A stretch of DNA of 8,672 nucleotides, from positions 1 through 8,672 of the forward strand of contig JBKEDH010000149.1 of assembly GCA_047975295.1 (NCBI GenBank), in the 5' to 3' direction. Source of the stretch: JBKEDH01 sp047975295 (lineage in GTDB: Bacteria > Bacteroidota > Bacteroidia > Flavobacteriales > Flavobacteriaceae). Under the pieces are notes generated by a model that saw nothing but the letters and a program-made list of their open reading frames with translations, did not search any database and was not told the DNA's origin. Shown piece after piece: positions 1 to 7,311 of the stretch; positions within the stretch are counted from its first letter, which is position 1; the number at the start of each line of letters is the position of its first letter. Both the position numbers and the translations under genes were made by a program.

Positions 1-15
1 ATATGGAGTTAGTTA

Positions 16-23
16 TATATTTG
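16..23 (+). promoter_or_regulatory. Bacteroidota-type -7 promoter element for the tRNA gene
   Basis: The octamer TATATTTG is an exact match to the TAnnTTTG -7 box used by the primary sigma factor of Bacteroidota. It is followed by GCACTCC, and the tRNA begins 22 bases after the box, so transcription would start near position 30 with a short leader. The matching -33 TTG element would lie at or beyond the left edge of the window and cannot be checked. An upstream co-transcribed RNA gene cannot be excluded. Confidence 0.7.
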
Positions 24-45
24 CACTCCAGAAATTAAAATTTTG

Positions 46-119
46 GGTCGCGTAGCTCAGCTGGATAGAGCATCTGCCTTCTAAGCAGACGGTCACAGGT
101 TCGAATCCTGTCGCGATCA
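46..119 (+). tRNA. tRNA-Arg, anticodon UCU
   Basis: A complete cloverleaf can be folded by eye. The acceptor stem GGTCGCG pairs with CGCGATC (one G-U pair). The D stem is GCTC/GAGC. The anticodon stem TCTGC/GCAGA encloses the loop CTTCTAA, giving anticodon TCT, which reads AGA and AGG. The T arm is ACAGG-TTCGAAT-CCTGT, and the discriminator base is A119. The 3' CCA is not encoded and must be added enzymatically, as is common in Bacteroidota. The gene has its own promoter and terminator, so it appears to be a single-gene transcription unit. Confidence 0.97.
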
Positions 120-122
120 CAG

Positions 123-166
123 AAAGCCTTTCTTATCTTTGTTGATTGGAGAGGCTTTTTTGTTTT
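123..166 (+). terminator. Rho-independent terminator after tRNA-Arg
   Basis: An inverted repeat AAAGCCT...AGGCTTT (123-129 and 152-158) can be extended inward by a few more pairs, including a G-U pair, to about ten base pairs around a loop of about 16 bases. A T-rich run, TTTTTTGTTTT, follows directly. The position three bases after the tRNA and the stem-plus-T-tract form fit an intrinsic terminator. Confidence 0.8.
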
Positions 167-492
167 GGAAAAGAACTCGATTAGAATAAAGAAATAATAA
201 ATCTGCTTTTTTAATTTGAATAATTAATCGAAATTCAATTTATAATTAAATAATAGACCTGCATTCAAAATAGTTCCAATATCATTCAATATGATTTGCT
301 TGTTGATAATCAATTGTATATAATTTTCTAAAAAATGTACAAATATTGTCTATTGAAAATGTATTGTTTTATCGGTTTACTCTATTTCTTTTTTTATAAT
401 TTTTACCATATTAAAGGATTCTGTATTCCTTTTTAACATAATTATCCTCCCGATTTAATTAAATTTTTCGTTTTTTGTTCCATCAATTTTAA
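167..492. other. AT-rich intergenic stretch without a recognisable gene
   Basis: About 325 bases of very AT-rich sequence lie between the tRNA terminator and the MITE-like element. The longest ATG-started frame I noticed is 33 codons (335-436, +) and its composition looks like random AT-rich DNA, so I do not call it a gene. I found no exact TAnnTTTG box inside the stretch; near misses with one extra spacer base exist, for example TATGATTTG around 290. Before the element inserted, this stretch probably held the native upstream region of the dehydrogenase gene. Confidence 0.5.
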
Positions 493-654
493 GAGCCTGT
501 TTAAATTTGTATGATAGACTTTTTGTATCGTTTATTTTTTGATGCAGAATGAGGCAAAATAGAAGATAATATCTAGGTTACTTGATGAAATTTTAACGAA
601 ATTATGCGCAAAAAGAGATATAGAAAAACAATTGATATAAATTTAAACAGGCTC
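493..654. mobile_element. MITE-like element, 162 bp, non-autonomous
   Basis: Sixteen-base perfect terminal inverted repeats bound the element: GAGCCTGTTTAAATTT at 493-508 and its reverse complement AAATTTAAACAGGCTC at 639-654. The trinucleotide TAA sits immediately outside each end (490-492 and 655-657), which fits a 3-bp target-site duplication. The repeats extend inward only loosely, with T-rich interiors. There is no room for a transposase and no open frame of note inside, so the element would need to be moved in trans. A TNA-type duplication is known for some groups of the IS5 family; assignment to that family is my inference and was not checked. Its right end lies nine bases before the start codon of the dehydrogenase gene, so that gene must be transcribed through or from it. 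An alternative is a chance long-range inverted repeat, which is unlikely at this perfect length. Confidence 0.72.
502..509 (+). promoter_or_regulatory. Possible -7 box at the left end of the MITE-like element
   Basis: TAAATTTG is an exact TAnnTTTG match that straddles the inner edge of the left terminal repeat and points toward the dehydrogenase operon. A TTG at 475-477 lies 24 bases upstream, somewhat further than the usual spacing of about 19-21. If used, the transcript would start near 516 and have a leader of about 150 bases crossing the element. An octamer of this kind arises easily in AT-rich DNA, so support is weak. Confidence 0.3.
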
Positions 655-663
655 TAAGTATAA

Positions 664-2346
664 ATGTACGATGCTATTGTAATAGGAACCGGAATTTCCG
701 GAGGGTGGGCAGCAAAAGAACTGTGCGAGCAAGGATTGAAAACACTAGTTTTAGATCGGGGCAGAGATATAGAACACGTTACAGATTACCCGACTTGGAA
801 CAAAGACCCTTGGGATTTTGAGAATCACGGTCTTAATACAGTTGAGGAGTTAAATAAACAGTATAAACAAGCTAGAACGGGCTTTGTAACCCGTCCAACA
901 ATAAAACATTGGTTTGTAGATGATATTGAGTATCCTTACAACGAAGCAAAACGTTTCGATTGGATTAGAGGATACCACGTTGGTGGGCGTTCCATTACTT
1001 GGGGACGACAATGTTTACGTTTTAGTGATTTAGATTTTGAAGCTAATAAAAACGATAATATAGCAGTTGATTGGCCTATTAGATATCAAGACATAGCACC
1101 GTGGTACGATAAAGTTGAAGCATTTATAGGCGTTTTTGGTGAGCTTTTGGGGCTGCCACAATTGCCCGATGGTATTTTTTTACCACCTATGGATTTAAAT
1201 TGCGTAGAAACCAAATTTAGACAAGAAATTTCGAAAAATTACACAGATAGGATCTTAACCATTGGACGTTTTGCCAATATTACGGGTAATAAATCGTTCG
1301 AAGGTCGGGGAAAATGTATGTACCGTAACCGTTGCATGCAGGGGTGCCCTTATGGTGCATATTTTAGCAGCAATGCTTCTACACTTCCGGCAGCAAAAAA
1401 AACGGAGAATATGACTTTGAGACCAAATTCCATTGTTTCAAAAATAATTTATAATGAACAAGAGGGAGTGGCTACTGGTGTAGAAGTTATCGACACTCTT
1501 ACAAAAAAAATAATGGTGTTTAACGCCAAGGTGATATTTTGCTGTGCATCTACGGTAGCTTCAACAGCCCTTTTGTTAAATTCTAAATCGGGTCGATTTC
1601 CCAACGGATTGGGTAACGATAGTGGCGAATTGGGACACAATCTTATGGATCATCATTTTAAGGTGGGAGCCACAGCTTTGGTCGAAGGTTTCGACGATAA
1701 GTTTTATAAAGGCAGGCGTCCGGCCAGTTTTCATATCCCCAGATTTAGAAATCTCGATAATAATAAAAAAGAAAAAAACTTTATTAGGGGTTATGGTTTT
1801 CAGGGTAGTGCGAGCAGGCAAAATTGGAAACGTGCCATACCCGAACTTAGTTTTGGTGAGAAACTTAAAACCGATTTGTTTAAGCCTGGGCCGTGGCGTA
1901 TTGGTATGTCGGGTTTTGGCGAGTGTTTGCCTTATCACGAAAACAAGATAACCTTGAATTACGATAAGTTGGATAAATGGGGGCAACCTACCGTAGTTTT
2001 CGATTGTGAATTTAAGGCCAACGAAAAAGAAATGCGTAAGGATATGCAGGAGCAGGCAGTTAAAATGTTCGAAAGGGCTGGTTTTAAAAATGTTCAAGGC
2101 TACGACAAGCCCTGTTATCCCGGCCATGCCATTCACGAAATGGGAACCGCAAGAATGGGACACGACCCCAAAACATCGGTATTAAATAAGCACAACCAAA
2201 TACATACCGTACCTAATGTGTATGTTACAGACGGATCTTGTATGACCTCGTCGGGATACCAAAACCCATCGTTAACCTATATGGCCTTAACAGCAAGGGC
2301 TGCACAACACGCCGTAAACCAAATAAAAGGCATAACGAATGAATAG
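664..2346 (+). CDS. GMC-family FAD-dependent sugar/alcohol dehydrogenase, large catalytic subunit
   Basis: This 560-residue protein is a glucose-methanol-choline oxidoreductase of the gluconate/glucose dehydrogenase large-subunit type. It oxidises a hydroxyl of a sugar, glycoside or polyol and passes electrons on, probably from the periplasm. Visible evidence: the N-terminal FAD Rossmann motif GTGISGG (8-14) with an acidic D31 ending the second strand; the GMC signature GGRSITWG (107-114); a cysteine cluster C218-x5-C224-x3-C228; and the C-terminal catalytic block with H491 in HEMGTARMG (491-499) and N534 in NPSLT. The His-to-Asn distance of 43 and the cysteine spacing agree with what I recall of bacterial FAD-glucose dehydrogenase, whose cysteines hold a 3Fe-4S cluster; that cluster is inferred here. 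The start is fixed by an in-frame TAA directly before the ATG. There is no signal peptide; the partner at 2339 probably carries it out through Tat. The last 8 bases overlap that gene. Substrate unknown. Confidence 0.93.
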   Translation: MYDAIVIGTGISGGWAAKELCEQGLKTLVLDRGRDIEHVTDYPTWNKDPWDFENHGLNTVEELNKQYKQARTGFVTRPTIKHWFVDDIEYPYNEAKRFDWIRGYHVGGRSITWGRQCLRFSDLDFEANKNDNIAVDWPIRYQDIAPWYDKVEAFIGVFGELLGLPQLPDGIFLPPMDLNCVETKFRQEISKNYTDRILTIGRFANITGNKSFEGRGKCMYRNRCMQGCPYGAYFSSNASTLPAAKKTENMTLRPNSIVSKIIYNEQEGVATGVEVIDTLTKKIMVFNAKVIFCCASTVASTALLLNSKSGRFPNGLGNDSGELGHNLMDHHFKVGATALVEGFDDKFYKGRRPASFHIPRFRNLDNNKKEKNFIRGYGFQGSASRQNWKRAIPELSFGEKLKTDLFKPGPWRIGMSGFGECLPYHENKITLNYDKLDKWGQPTVVFDCEFKANEKEMRKDMQEQAVKMFERAGFKNVQGYDKPCYPGHAIHEMGTARMGHDPKTSVLNKHNQIHTVPNVYVTDGSCMTSSGYQNPSLTYMALTARAAQHAVNQIKGITNE

Positions 2347-2959
2347 GAGAAACGTTTTAAAAACATTGCCCATTGTATTGGGGGGTGCCATTGCGGCTCC
2401 GACACTTGCACACTTATTGGTTTCCTGTAACGACAAGGAACAAAAGGAAATATCTTTGGTTTTTCTCGATAAAACCGATTTTTTTATTGTAGAACAGCTT
2501 GCGGATATTATCTTGCCGGCTTCCAGTACTATTGGAGCTTTAGATGTAAATGTGCCACTATTTATCGATAAGGTATTAAAAAATATACTTAACCGAAAAG
2601 AGCAGGATATGTTTGTTAAAGGGCAGGTATATTTTAAAACCAAATTTGAGGAAATCTATAAAAAGGACAGTTTTGAAGGAAATAAAGATGAGTTTTTAGA
2701 ACTGCTGTCAACATATTTTAATGTAGATGGCACTCAGCAAAAAAAAATAATGAAAATCTTAGAAGAAACGGCCGATAAAGCTTTGGATAAACCTCTTTAT
2801 TATATTTATAAATATTTAACATTTATTAGGTATTATACGCTTTACGGTTACTACACATCCAAACAGGTTGGCACCGAAATTTTAAATTACGATCCCGTTC
2901 CTGGAATTTACCAATCTTGTATCCCTGTTGAAGCAGTCGGTAATATATCGTCTATTTAA
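2339..2959 (+). CDS. Gluconate 2-dehydrogenase subunit 3 family lipoprotein, Tat-exported partner of the GMC dehydrogenase
   Basis: This 206-residue protein is the small (gamma) subunit that pairs with GMC dehydrogenases. In related complexes it is the Tat 'hitch-hiker' chaperone that exports and stabilises the catalytic subunit. The N-terminus shows a twin-arginine motif RRNVLK (3-8), a hydrophobic stretch to about residue 28 and a lipobox LVSC with C30 as the predicted lipidated cysteine, so the complex would be anchored to a membrane facing the periplasm. Family features follow: LADIILPAS (54-62), GALDVNVPLFID (66-77), and the C-terminal block YYTSKQVG...Y.PVPGIYQSCIP (171-196). The ATG lies inside the end of the dehydrogenase gene (8-base overlap, ATGAATAG), which suggests translational coupling and an equimolar product. 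The 3' end overlaps the convergent regulator gene by 4 bases. No cytochrome c gene follows, although three-subunit relatives have one. Confidence 0.9.
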   Translation: MNRRNVLKTLPIVLGGAIAAPTLAHLLVSCNDKEQKEISLVFLDKTDFFIVEQLADIILPASSTIGALDVNVPLFIDKVLKNILNRKEQDMFVKGQVYFKTKFEEIYKKDSFEGNKDEFLELLSTYFNVDGTQQKKIMKILEETADKALDKPLYYIYKYLTFIRYYTLYGYYTSKQVGTEILNYDPVPGIYQSCIPVEAVGNISSI

Positions 2960-5900
2960 ACGTCGTTCAATTTATATTTTTTAAGGTATTTTTTGTAGCC
3001 TATTTCGGCAGCTTCCTTTTTAAATATATTGGGGGTTTTGTTAAATTGTTTCTTAAAACACTTCGAAAAATATTTTGGATCGTTAAATCCGGAAAGGTAG
3101 GCTGCTTCCGAAATACTGTAACCGTATTTGGCAATTACAATGGCTGCTTTTTTTAATCGGATTAACCGTACTAAATCCACAAGGCCTTCGCCGGTTAAAG
3201 ATTGGCATTTTCTATACAGCACCGAGTAGCTCATGTTTAGGGCATCGGCCAATTCTTCCATTTTAAAATTGGGGTTTTCCATTCTGGAATTAATAGCGGC
3301 TATTAAATTTTCAAGAAAAATATCGTCATTGGATTTTGTAATCTTTATTTCGGGATTCTGTATGCTTTCTTTTTTGAAATTATTGATGATATGTTCCGTC
3401 GATTTGATAATATTCTTGATCTTCAATATTAATTCGTTGGTGTTAAAGGGCTTGTTTATAAACTCGATAGCACCCGATTGGAGTCCTTCTATTTTAGAAA
3501 TTGTAGAGTTTTTTGCTGTTAGCAGTATTATGGGGATATGCTTGGTTAATGGATCGTTTTGGAGTTTTTTGCACATGTTTATGCCATCCAACTCGGGCAT
3601 CATAATATCACTTATTATAAGGTCTGGGTAGTTGCTTTTGGTATAATAATAGCCTTCGTTTCCGTTTTCGGCCAAGATAACGTTAAAAATAGGTGATAAA
3701 AGATCCTTTAAAAAAAGTTGTAATTCGATATTGTCTTCAACAATTAAAATGGTTTTATCATGTTTATTATGGGGTATAATAGCAGTATTTTCCTGAAAAT
3801 CTTCAGAAGAAGCCGGTTTATTATCGTAATTGTTGGTAATAATACGCTCCTCGTCCAAATAGGCATCTTTAGCAATAGGGATTGTAATGGTAAAGGTTGT
3901 TCCTTCGGAAGCAGAAGACGTAACCTCGATTTTTCCTCTGTGCAGATCGATTAGTTCTTTTGTTAGAGCCAAACCTATTCCGGTACCTTTATTTTTTTTG
4001 CCGATTTTAGATTGATAGAATAAGATGAAAATGTTCTTCTTTTCTTCTTCCGAAATACCGGAACCCGAATCGGAAATAGCTATTTTTATCGAGTTTTTGT
4101 TGTTTAAAGGATAGACAGAAAGCTGTATGTTGCCTTCTTTTGGGGTAAATTTAAACGCATTTGCCAAGAGGTTGTAAACAATATGTTCGAACTTATCTTT
4201 GTCATACCATGCTTCCGAAAGGTTTTTGGGGCAATTTACAGCAAAATCGATGTTTTTAAACCGGGCTTGTTCTTTAAACGATAAGGCTATGGTATGAAGT
4301 TCTTTGTATAAATTGTTTTTGGTAACAAAAAGTCTGGTTTTTTCCAATTCCTTGTCACGTAAAGAAGTGAGTTCGAAAGCGATTCTGGATAGGCGTTTAA
4401 CGTTGTTGGATATAATCTGTAAACGTTGTTTTAACAATAGGTTGCCATTTTTTTCGGCAAGAGATAACATATCGTCTATAGGACTAGATATAAGGGTTAG
4501 TGGTGTTTGTATTTCGTGCGACATTTTGGCGAAAAACTTCATTTTTTCGGCATGTAGTTCTTTTTCTTTGTTGTGGTTTATTTTGTCCAATATTAGTTTT
4601 TTCCTTAAACTGTACCATTTTTTGATGGCCAACCCCACTAGTAATGCCATTAGGGCGTATATAGCATAGGCTGGTGTTGTATTCCAAAATGGTGGTGCTA
4701 TGGTGATGTCTATTTTTTTTAGCGGAATATCCCAAACATCCTTTTTGGTACCGGCCTTAACTTCAAAAGTATATTGACCCGGTGGAATATTGGTGTAGCT
4801 GGCAAGCTTTTCGTTGGTAACCGTAATCCAATCATCGTTAAATCCCAAAAGGCGATAGGCATAAACATAATTAGGATTTAAAATATTGTCTATGGCGCTA
4901 AAACGAAACGAAAATGAGGATTGATTGGGCGATAGCTCTAAGGTTTTTAGGTTTTCTATATTAGAAGTAATTTGATTGGGAATTAGGGTTTTCGCAGGTT
5001 TGTTTAATATATCCATAGAATAGATATGAAGCCTGGCTTTTGATGTTTTTTGTGTTATGTCGTTGGGATAAAAACTGTTAAGACCATTAGAGCCTCCAAA
5101 ATATAACTTACCATTAAGGTCCTTAAAAGCACTACGGGTTAAAAAAACATTACCTTGAAGACCATCGGTATCCAGTAGTGTTGTGGTTAAACTGTCCTTA
5201 ATGTTAAAATGGATAATACCGTTAGAAGAACTTAGCCAAATATTATCGCTGTTTTCTGGAAGTACGGCTTTAAAATCCTTATCGTTAATAGTAGAAATAT
5301 TTCGAAATGATTGATAATCGTGTGTTTTAGGATTCACTTTAAAAAGCTTGCCATGGGTACTAATTAACCAAATGGAACCTTTGTTGTCTAAGCTCATATG
5401 CCTTAATCCCGGAATATCGTGTGGGTGCTGTGCTTCGTCGTAATACGACACACGTGTAAAATACGACTGATTCAAGTTGGTGCTTTGTTCGTGGAATTTA
5501 AACAATCCGCCCCTAAAGCTGCCAACCCAGATATTACCGTTGGTATCTTCAATTATACATTCAATTATATGGCCTTTTAGCCCTTTGGTATTGTTGTCGA
5601 AAGTAGCCAAAAGTTTCTTGTTGCTGGAGTAAACATTTAGAGATAGGTTTGTTGCGGCCCATATTCGTTGTTTCGAATCTGTAAATACTTGCCTTACGTC
5701 GGTAGCATGTTGCTGTTTCGAATTTAATGTCTCTATGGCATTAAAACTATTGCTTTTTTGGTTGTATTGCCAAAGTCCGTTTTTGTAAGTGCCAAACCAA
5801 ATATTAGACTGTTGGTCTTCTGTTATGGTCTGTATATAGTACCCTTTTTTGGTAGCATTGCCTTTAAAAAATTGTTTTTTAGTGGTTGTACCATTGGTGT

Positions 5901-7062
5901 TATATGTAATTTGTGTTAATCCGATACCATCTGTTCCTGCCCATAATGTGCCATTTGAACTTTTGTAAATGGATAAAATACGTGACGGACTATTATCGTC
6001 CGAGCCTTCGAAATAATCGATTTTGTTATTGCGTTTGGGTAGTATATCGATACCTCCAAAATTAGTGGCGGCCCATATATTGCCATGGTTGTCCTCGAAA
6101 ATATCTAAAATGGTATTGCTGCTTAAAGAAAATTTGTTGTTGCTTTGGTGTGCAAACAGTAGGATTTGCCCGGTGTTGGAATCGATTCGATAAAGCCCCC
6201 CGCCATCGGTGCCACCCCAAATAAACCCTTTACTGTCGTATATAAGCGAAATAAAAAGCTCTTTTTCTATATTGTGTAATGGCGGTTTAAACAGTTGGTC
6301 TTGTATAAAACGTTTTGTTTCGGTATCGTAAACAAATAGGCCAAAACCTTCAGAGCCAATCCATAATTTATTATTGGTATCGACAGTTAGATAAAGTGCG
6401 CTCGGATAATTGGAAAACACACCGGTAATAGGACTTAATTTGTTTTCTTTCGGTAAAAATTCATAAATAATACCATTGTTTGTGCTTATGTATAAATTCC
6501 CTTTTTGATTTTCTACGATACTAACAAATTCTGCGATATTGGGTGAAATATTGGGTACTGTACTTAGTTTTTCGAGCTGCGACGAGTTAAGGTCGAATGT
6601 ATAGATGCCTCCGTTTTTATCGCCCAGAAAAATGGAGTTGTTAGTAGTGTTTATAATATTTATGGAGATGTTGGACAGAGATTCGAATTCGTGATGAATG
6701 CCCAAAGTGTCGCAAACAGCTACCTGACCGTTTTTGGAAACAATCCAAATATTGTTTTTATAATCTTTTCTTATTTGGGTAATGTAATCGTTTTTTTCAA
6801 CACGTTTAAAAATATCATCAATTTTGGTAAGATGGTAACTGTAGCCATCGTATTTGGCATAGCCGCTTAAATAATTCATCCAGATATAGCCATAGGAATC
6901 CTGTTCTATTTTGTTAACATAACGGATTGTTTTTGGCAATTCGGGCATTATGTTTATAAAATTTGAGTGTTCTTGGGTAAAGGCGGGGATAGCTATGCTC
7001 CAAGAAACCAAAATTAAAATAGTGTATTTAAATTTTAATGCGATATGTCTGGGGTCTCTCAT
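2956..7062 (-). CDS. Hybrid two-component system regulator (periplasmic double propeller, histidine kinase, receiver, AraC-type DNA-binding domain)
   Basis: This 1368-residue one-protein signalling system senses a ligand, usually a carbohydrate, in the periplasm and regulates nearby genes. Numbering is from the ATG at 7062. A signal peptide ends near residue 30. Fourteen Reg_prop-type repeats of the form 'IW.GT..GL..Y' follow (about 57-670), enough for two seven-bladed propellers. Next come a Y_Y_Y domain (about 725-790) and one membrane helix (796-817). The kinase shows SHEIQTPLTLI with phospho-accepting H849, an N-box with N964 and N968, and glycine boxes DSGSG (998-1002) and GTGIGL (1026-1031). 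The receiver has E1109/D1110, phosphate acceptor D1152, T1182 and K1204. The C-terminus (about 1265-1355) carries two helix-turn-helix units of AraC type. All catalytic residues are present, so it should be functional. An 11-codon extension to a TTG at 7095 is possible, but the ATG places the signal peptide correctly. It is transcribed divergently from the GH109 gene and converges on the dehydrogenase pair. Confidence 0.95.
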   Translation of the reverse strand: MRDPRHIALKFKYTILILVSWSIAIPAFTQEHSNFINIMPELPKTIRYVNKIEQDSYGYIWMNYLSGYAKYDGYSYHLTKIDDIFKRVEKNDYITQIRKDYKNNIWIVSKNGQVAVCDTLGIHHEFESLSNISINIINTTNNSIFLGDKNGGIYTFDLNSSQLEKLSTVPNISPNIAEFVSIVENQKGNLYISTNNGIIYEFLPKENKLSPITGVFSNYPSALYLTVDTNNKLWIGSEGFGLFVYDTETKRFIQDQLFKPPLHNIEKELFISLIYDSKGFIWGGTDGGGLYRIDSNTGQILLFAHQSNNKFSLSSNTILDIFEDNHGNIWAATNFGGIDILPKRNNKIDYFEGSDDNSPSRILSIYKSSNGTLWAGTDGIGLTQITYNTNGTTTKKQFFKGNATKKGYYIQTITEDQQSNIWFGTYKNGLWQYNQKSNSFNAIETLNSKQQHATDVRQVFTDSKQRIWAATNLSLNVYSSNKKLLATFDNNTKGLKGHIIECIIEDTNGNIWVGSFRGGLFKFHEQSTNLNQSYFTRVSYYDEAQHPHDIPGLRHMSLDNKGSIWLISTHGKLFKVNPKTHDYQSFRNISTINDKDFKAVLPENSDNIWLSSSNGIIHFNIKDSLTTTLLDTDGLQGNVFLTRSAFKDLNGKLYFGGSNGLNSFYPNDITQKTSKARLHIYSMDILNKPAKTLIPNQITSNIENLKTLELSPNQSSFSFRFSAIDNILNPNYVYAYRLLGFNDDWITVTNEKLASYTNIPPGQYTFEVKAGTKKDVWDIPLKKIDITIAPPFWNTTPAYAIYALMALLVGLAIKKWYSLRKKLILDKINHNKEKELHAEKMKFFAKMSHEIQTPLTLISSPIDDMLSLAEKNGNLLLKQRLQIISNNVKRLSRIAFELTSLRDKELEKTRLFVTKNNLYKELHTIALSFKEQARFKNIDFAVNCPKNLSEAWYDKDKFEHIVYNLLANAFKFTPKEGNIQLSVYPLNNKNSIKIAISDSGSGISEEEKKNIFILFYQSKIGKKNKGTGIGLALTKELIDLHRGKIEVTSSASEGTTFTITIPIAKDAYLDEERIITNNYDNKPASSEDFQENTAIIPHNKHDKTILIVEDNIELQLFLKDLLSPIFNVILAENGNEGYYYTKSNYPDLIISDIMMPELDGINMCKKLQNDPLTKHIPIILLTAKNSTISKIEGLQSGAIEFINKPFNTNELILKIKNIIKSTEHIINNFKKESIQNPEIKITKSNDDIFLENLIAAINSRMENPNFKMEELADALNMSYSVLYRKCQSLTGEGLVDLVRLIRLKKAAIVIAKYGYSISEAAYLSGFNDPKYFSKCFKKQFNKTPNIFKKEAAEIGYKKYLKKYKLNDV

Positions 7063-7311
7063 ATTTGGTCTATATTCATGTAAAAATAAGCACAATTCTT
7101 CTTTTATCGAAAATTATTGGGCTTAGCTTTCCTGTTGGTGTAAAATTTAATCGCTTAGGTGGAAAAAATAGGCAAATGATGTATAAATATTGAAATTTTC
7201 ACCTGTTAGCTTAAATCATCGCCTTATATTTATGCTTTAAACATAATATTTGAAATATGTTATAAAACTGTGTTAAATTTTCTGATATTAACAAAACTTT
7301 AAAATATTTTT
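7063..7311. promoter_or_regulatory. Divergent intergenic region, probable control region for the regulator and GH109 genes
   Basis: These 249 AT-rich bases separate two divergent genes and must hold the start of the GH109 transcript and, most likely, of the regulator transcript. I found no exact TAnnTTTG box on either strand. The nearest forms are TAATATTTG (7244-7252, +, one extra spacer base) and TAATTTTC (7109-7116, -, last base differs). Two similar 14-mers, ATAAATATTGAAAT (7183-7196) and ATAATATTTGAAAT (7243-7256), match at 11 of 14 bases and are exactly 60 bases apart, about six helical turns. They could be a binding site for the AraC domain, but the low complexity makes chance plausible. 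Confidence 0.4.

Noticed and set aside
100..119. The 3' end of tRNA-Arg as a possible attachment site for an integrated element
   Set aside because: I found no second copy of the tRNA 3' end in the window, and there is no integrase or phage gene nearby.
335..436. A 33-codon ATG-started frame on the + strand, rich in Phe, Tyr and Cys
   Set aside because: The composition is what AT-rich noncoding DNA gives by chance; no initiation context, promoter or recognisable motif supports it.
542..562. Six-codon ATG-started frame inside the MITE-like element
   Set aside because: Too short and without supporting context; more likely relic or random sequence than a leader peptide.
1576..2163. A 195-codon open frame on the - strand inside the dehydrogenase gene
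   Set aside because: It lies wholly opposite the well-supported GMC gene, the translation has no domain features, and it covers the conserved GMC C-terminal region, so it is a shadow frame.
4304..4669. A 121-codon + strand frame opposite the kinase part of the regulator
   Set aside because: The Ser/Ile/Phe-rich translation is typical of an antisense shadow; the opposite strand carries the conserved H-box and dimerisation region.
7063..7095. An 11-codon N-terminal extension of the regulator beginning at a TTG
   Set aside because: It would place a polar stretch (HEYRPN) before the positively charged n-region of the signal peptide. The ATG at 7062 gives a conventional signal peptide, so I start there.
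7272..7292. Inverted repeat GTTAA...TTAAC just upstream of the GH109 gene
   Set aside because: The arms are only five bases with an eleven-base gap in AT-rich DNA, which is expected by chance.
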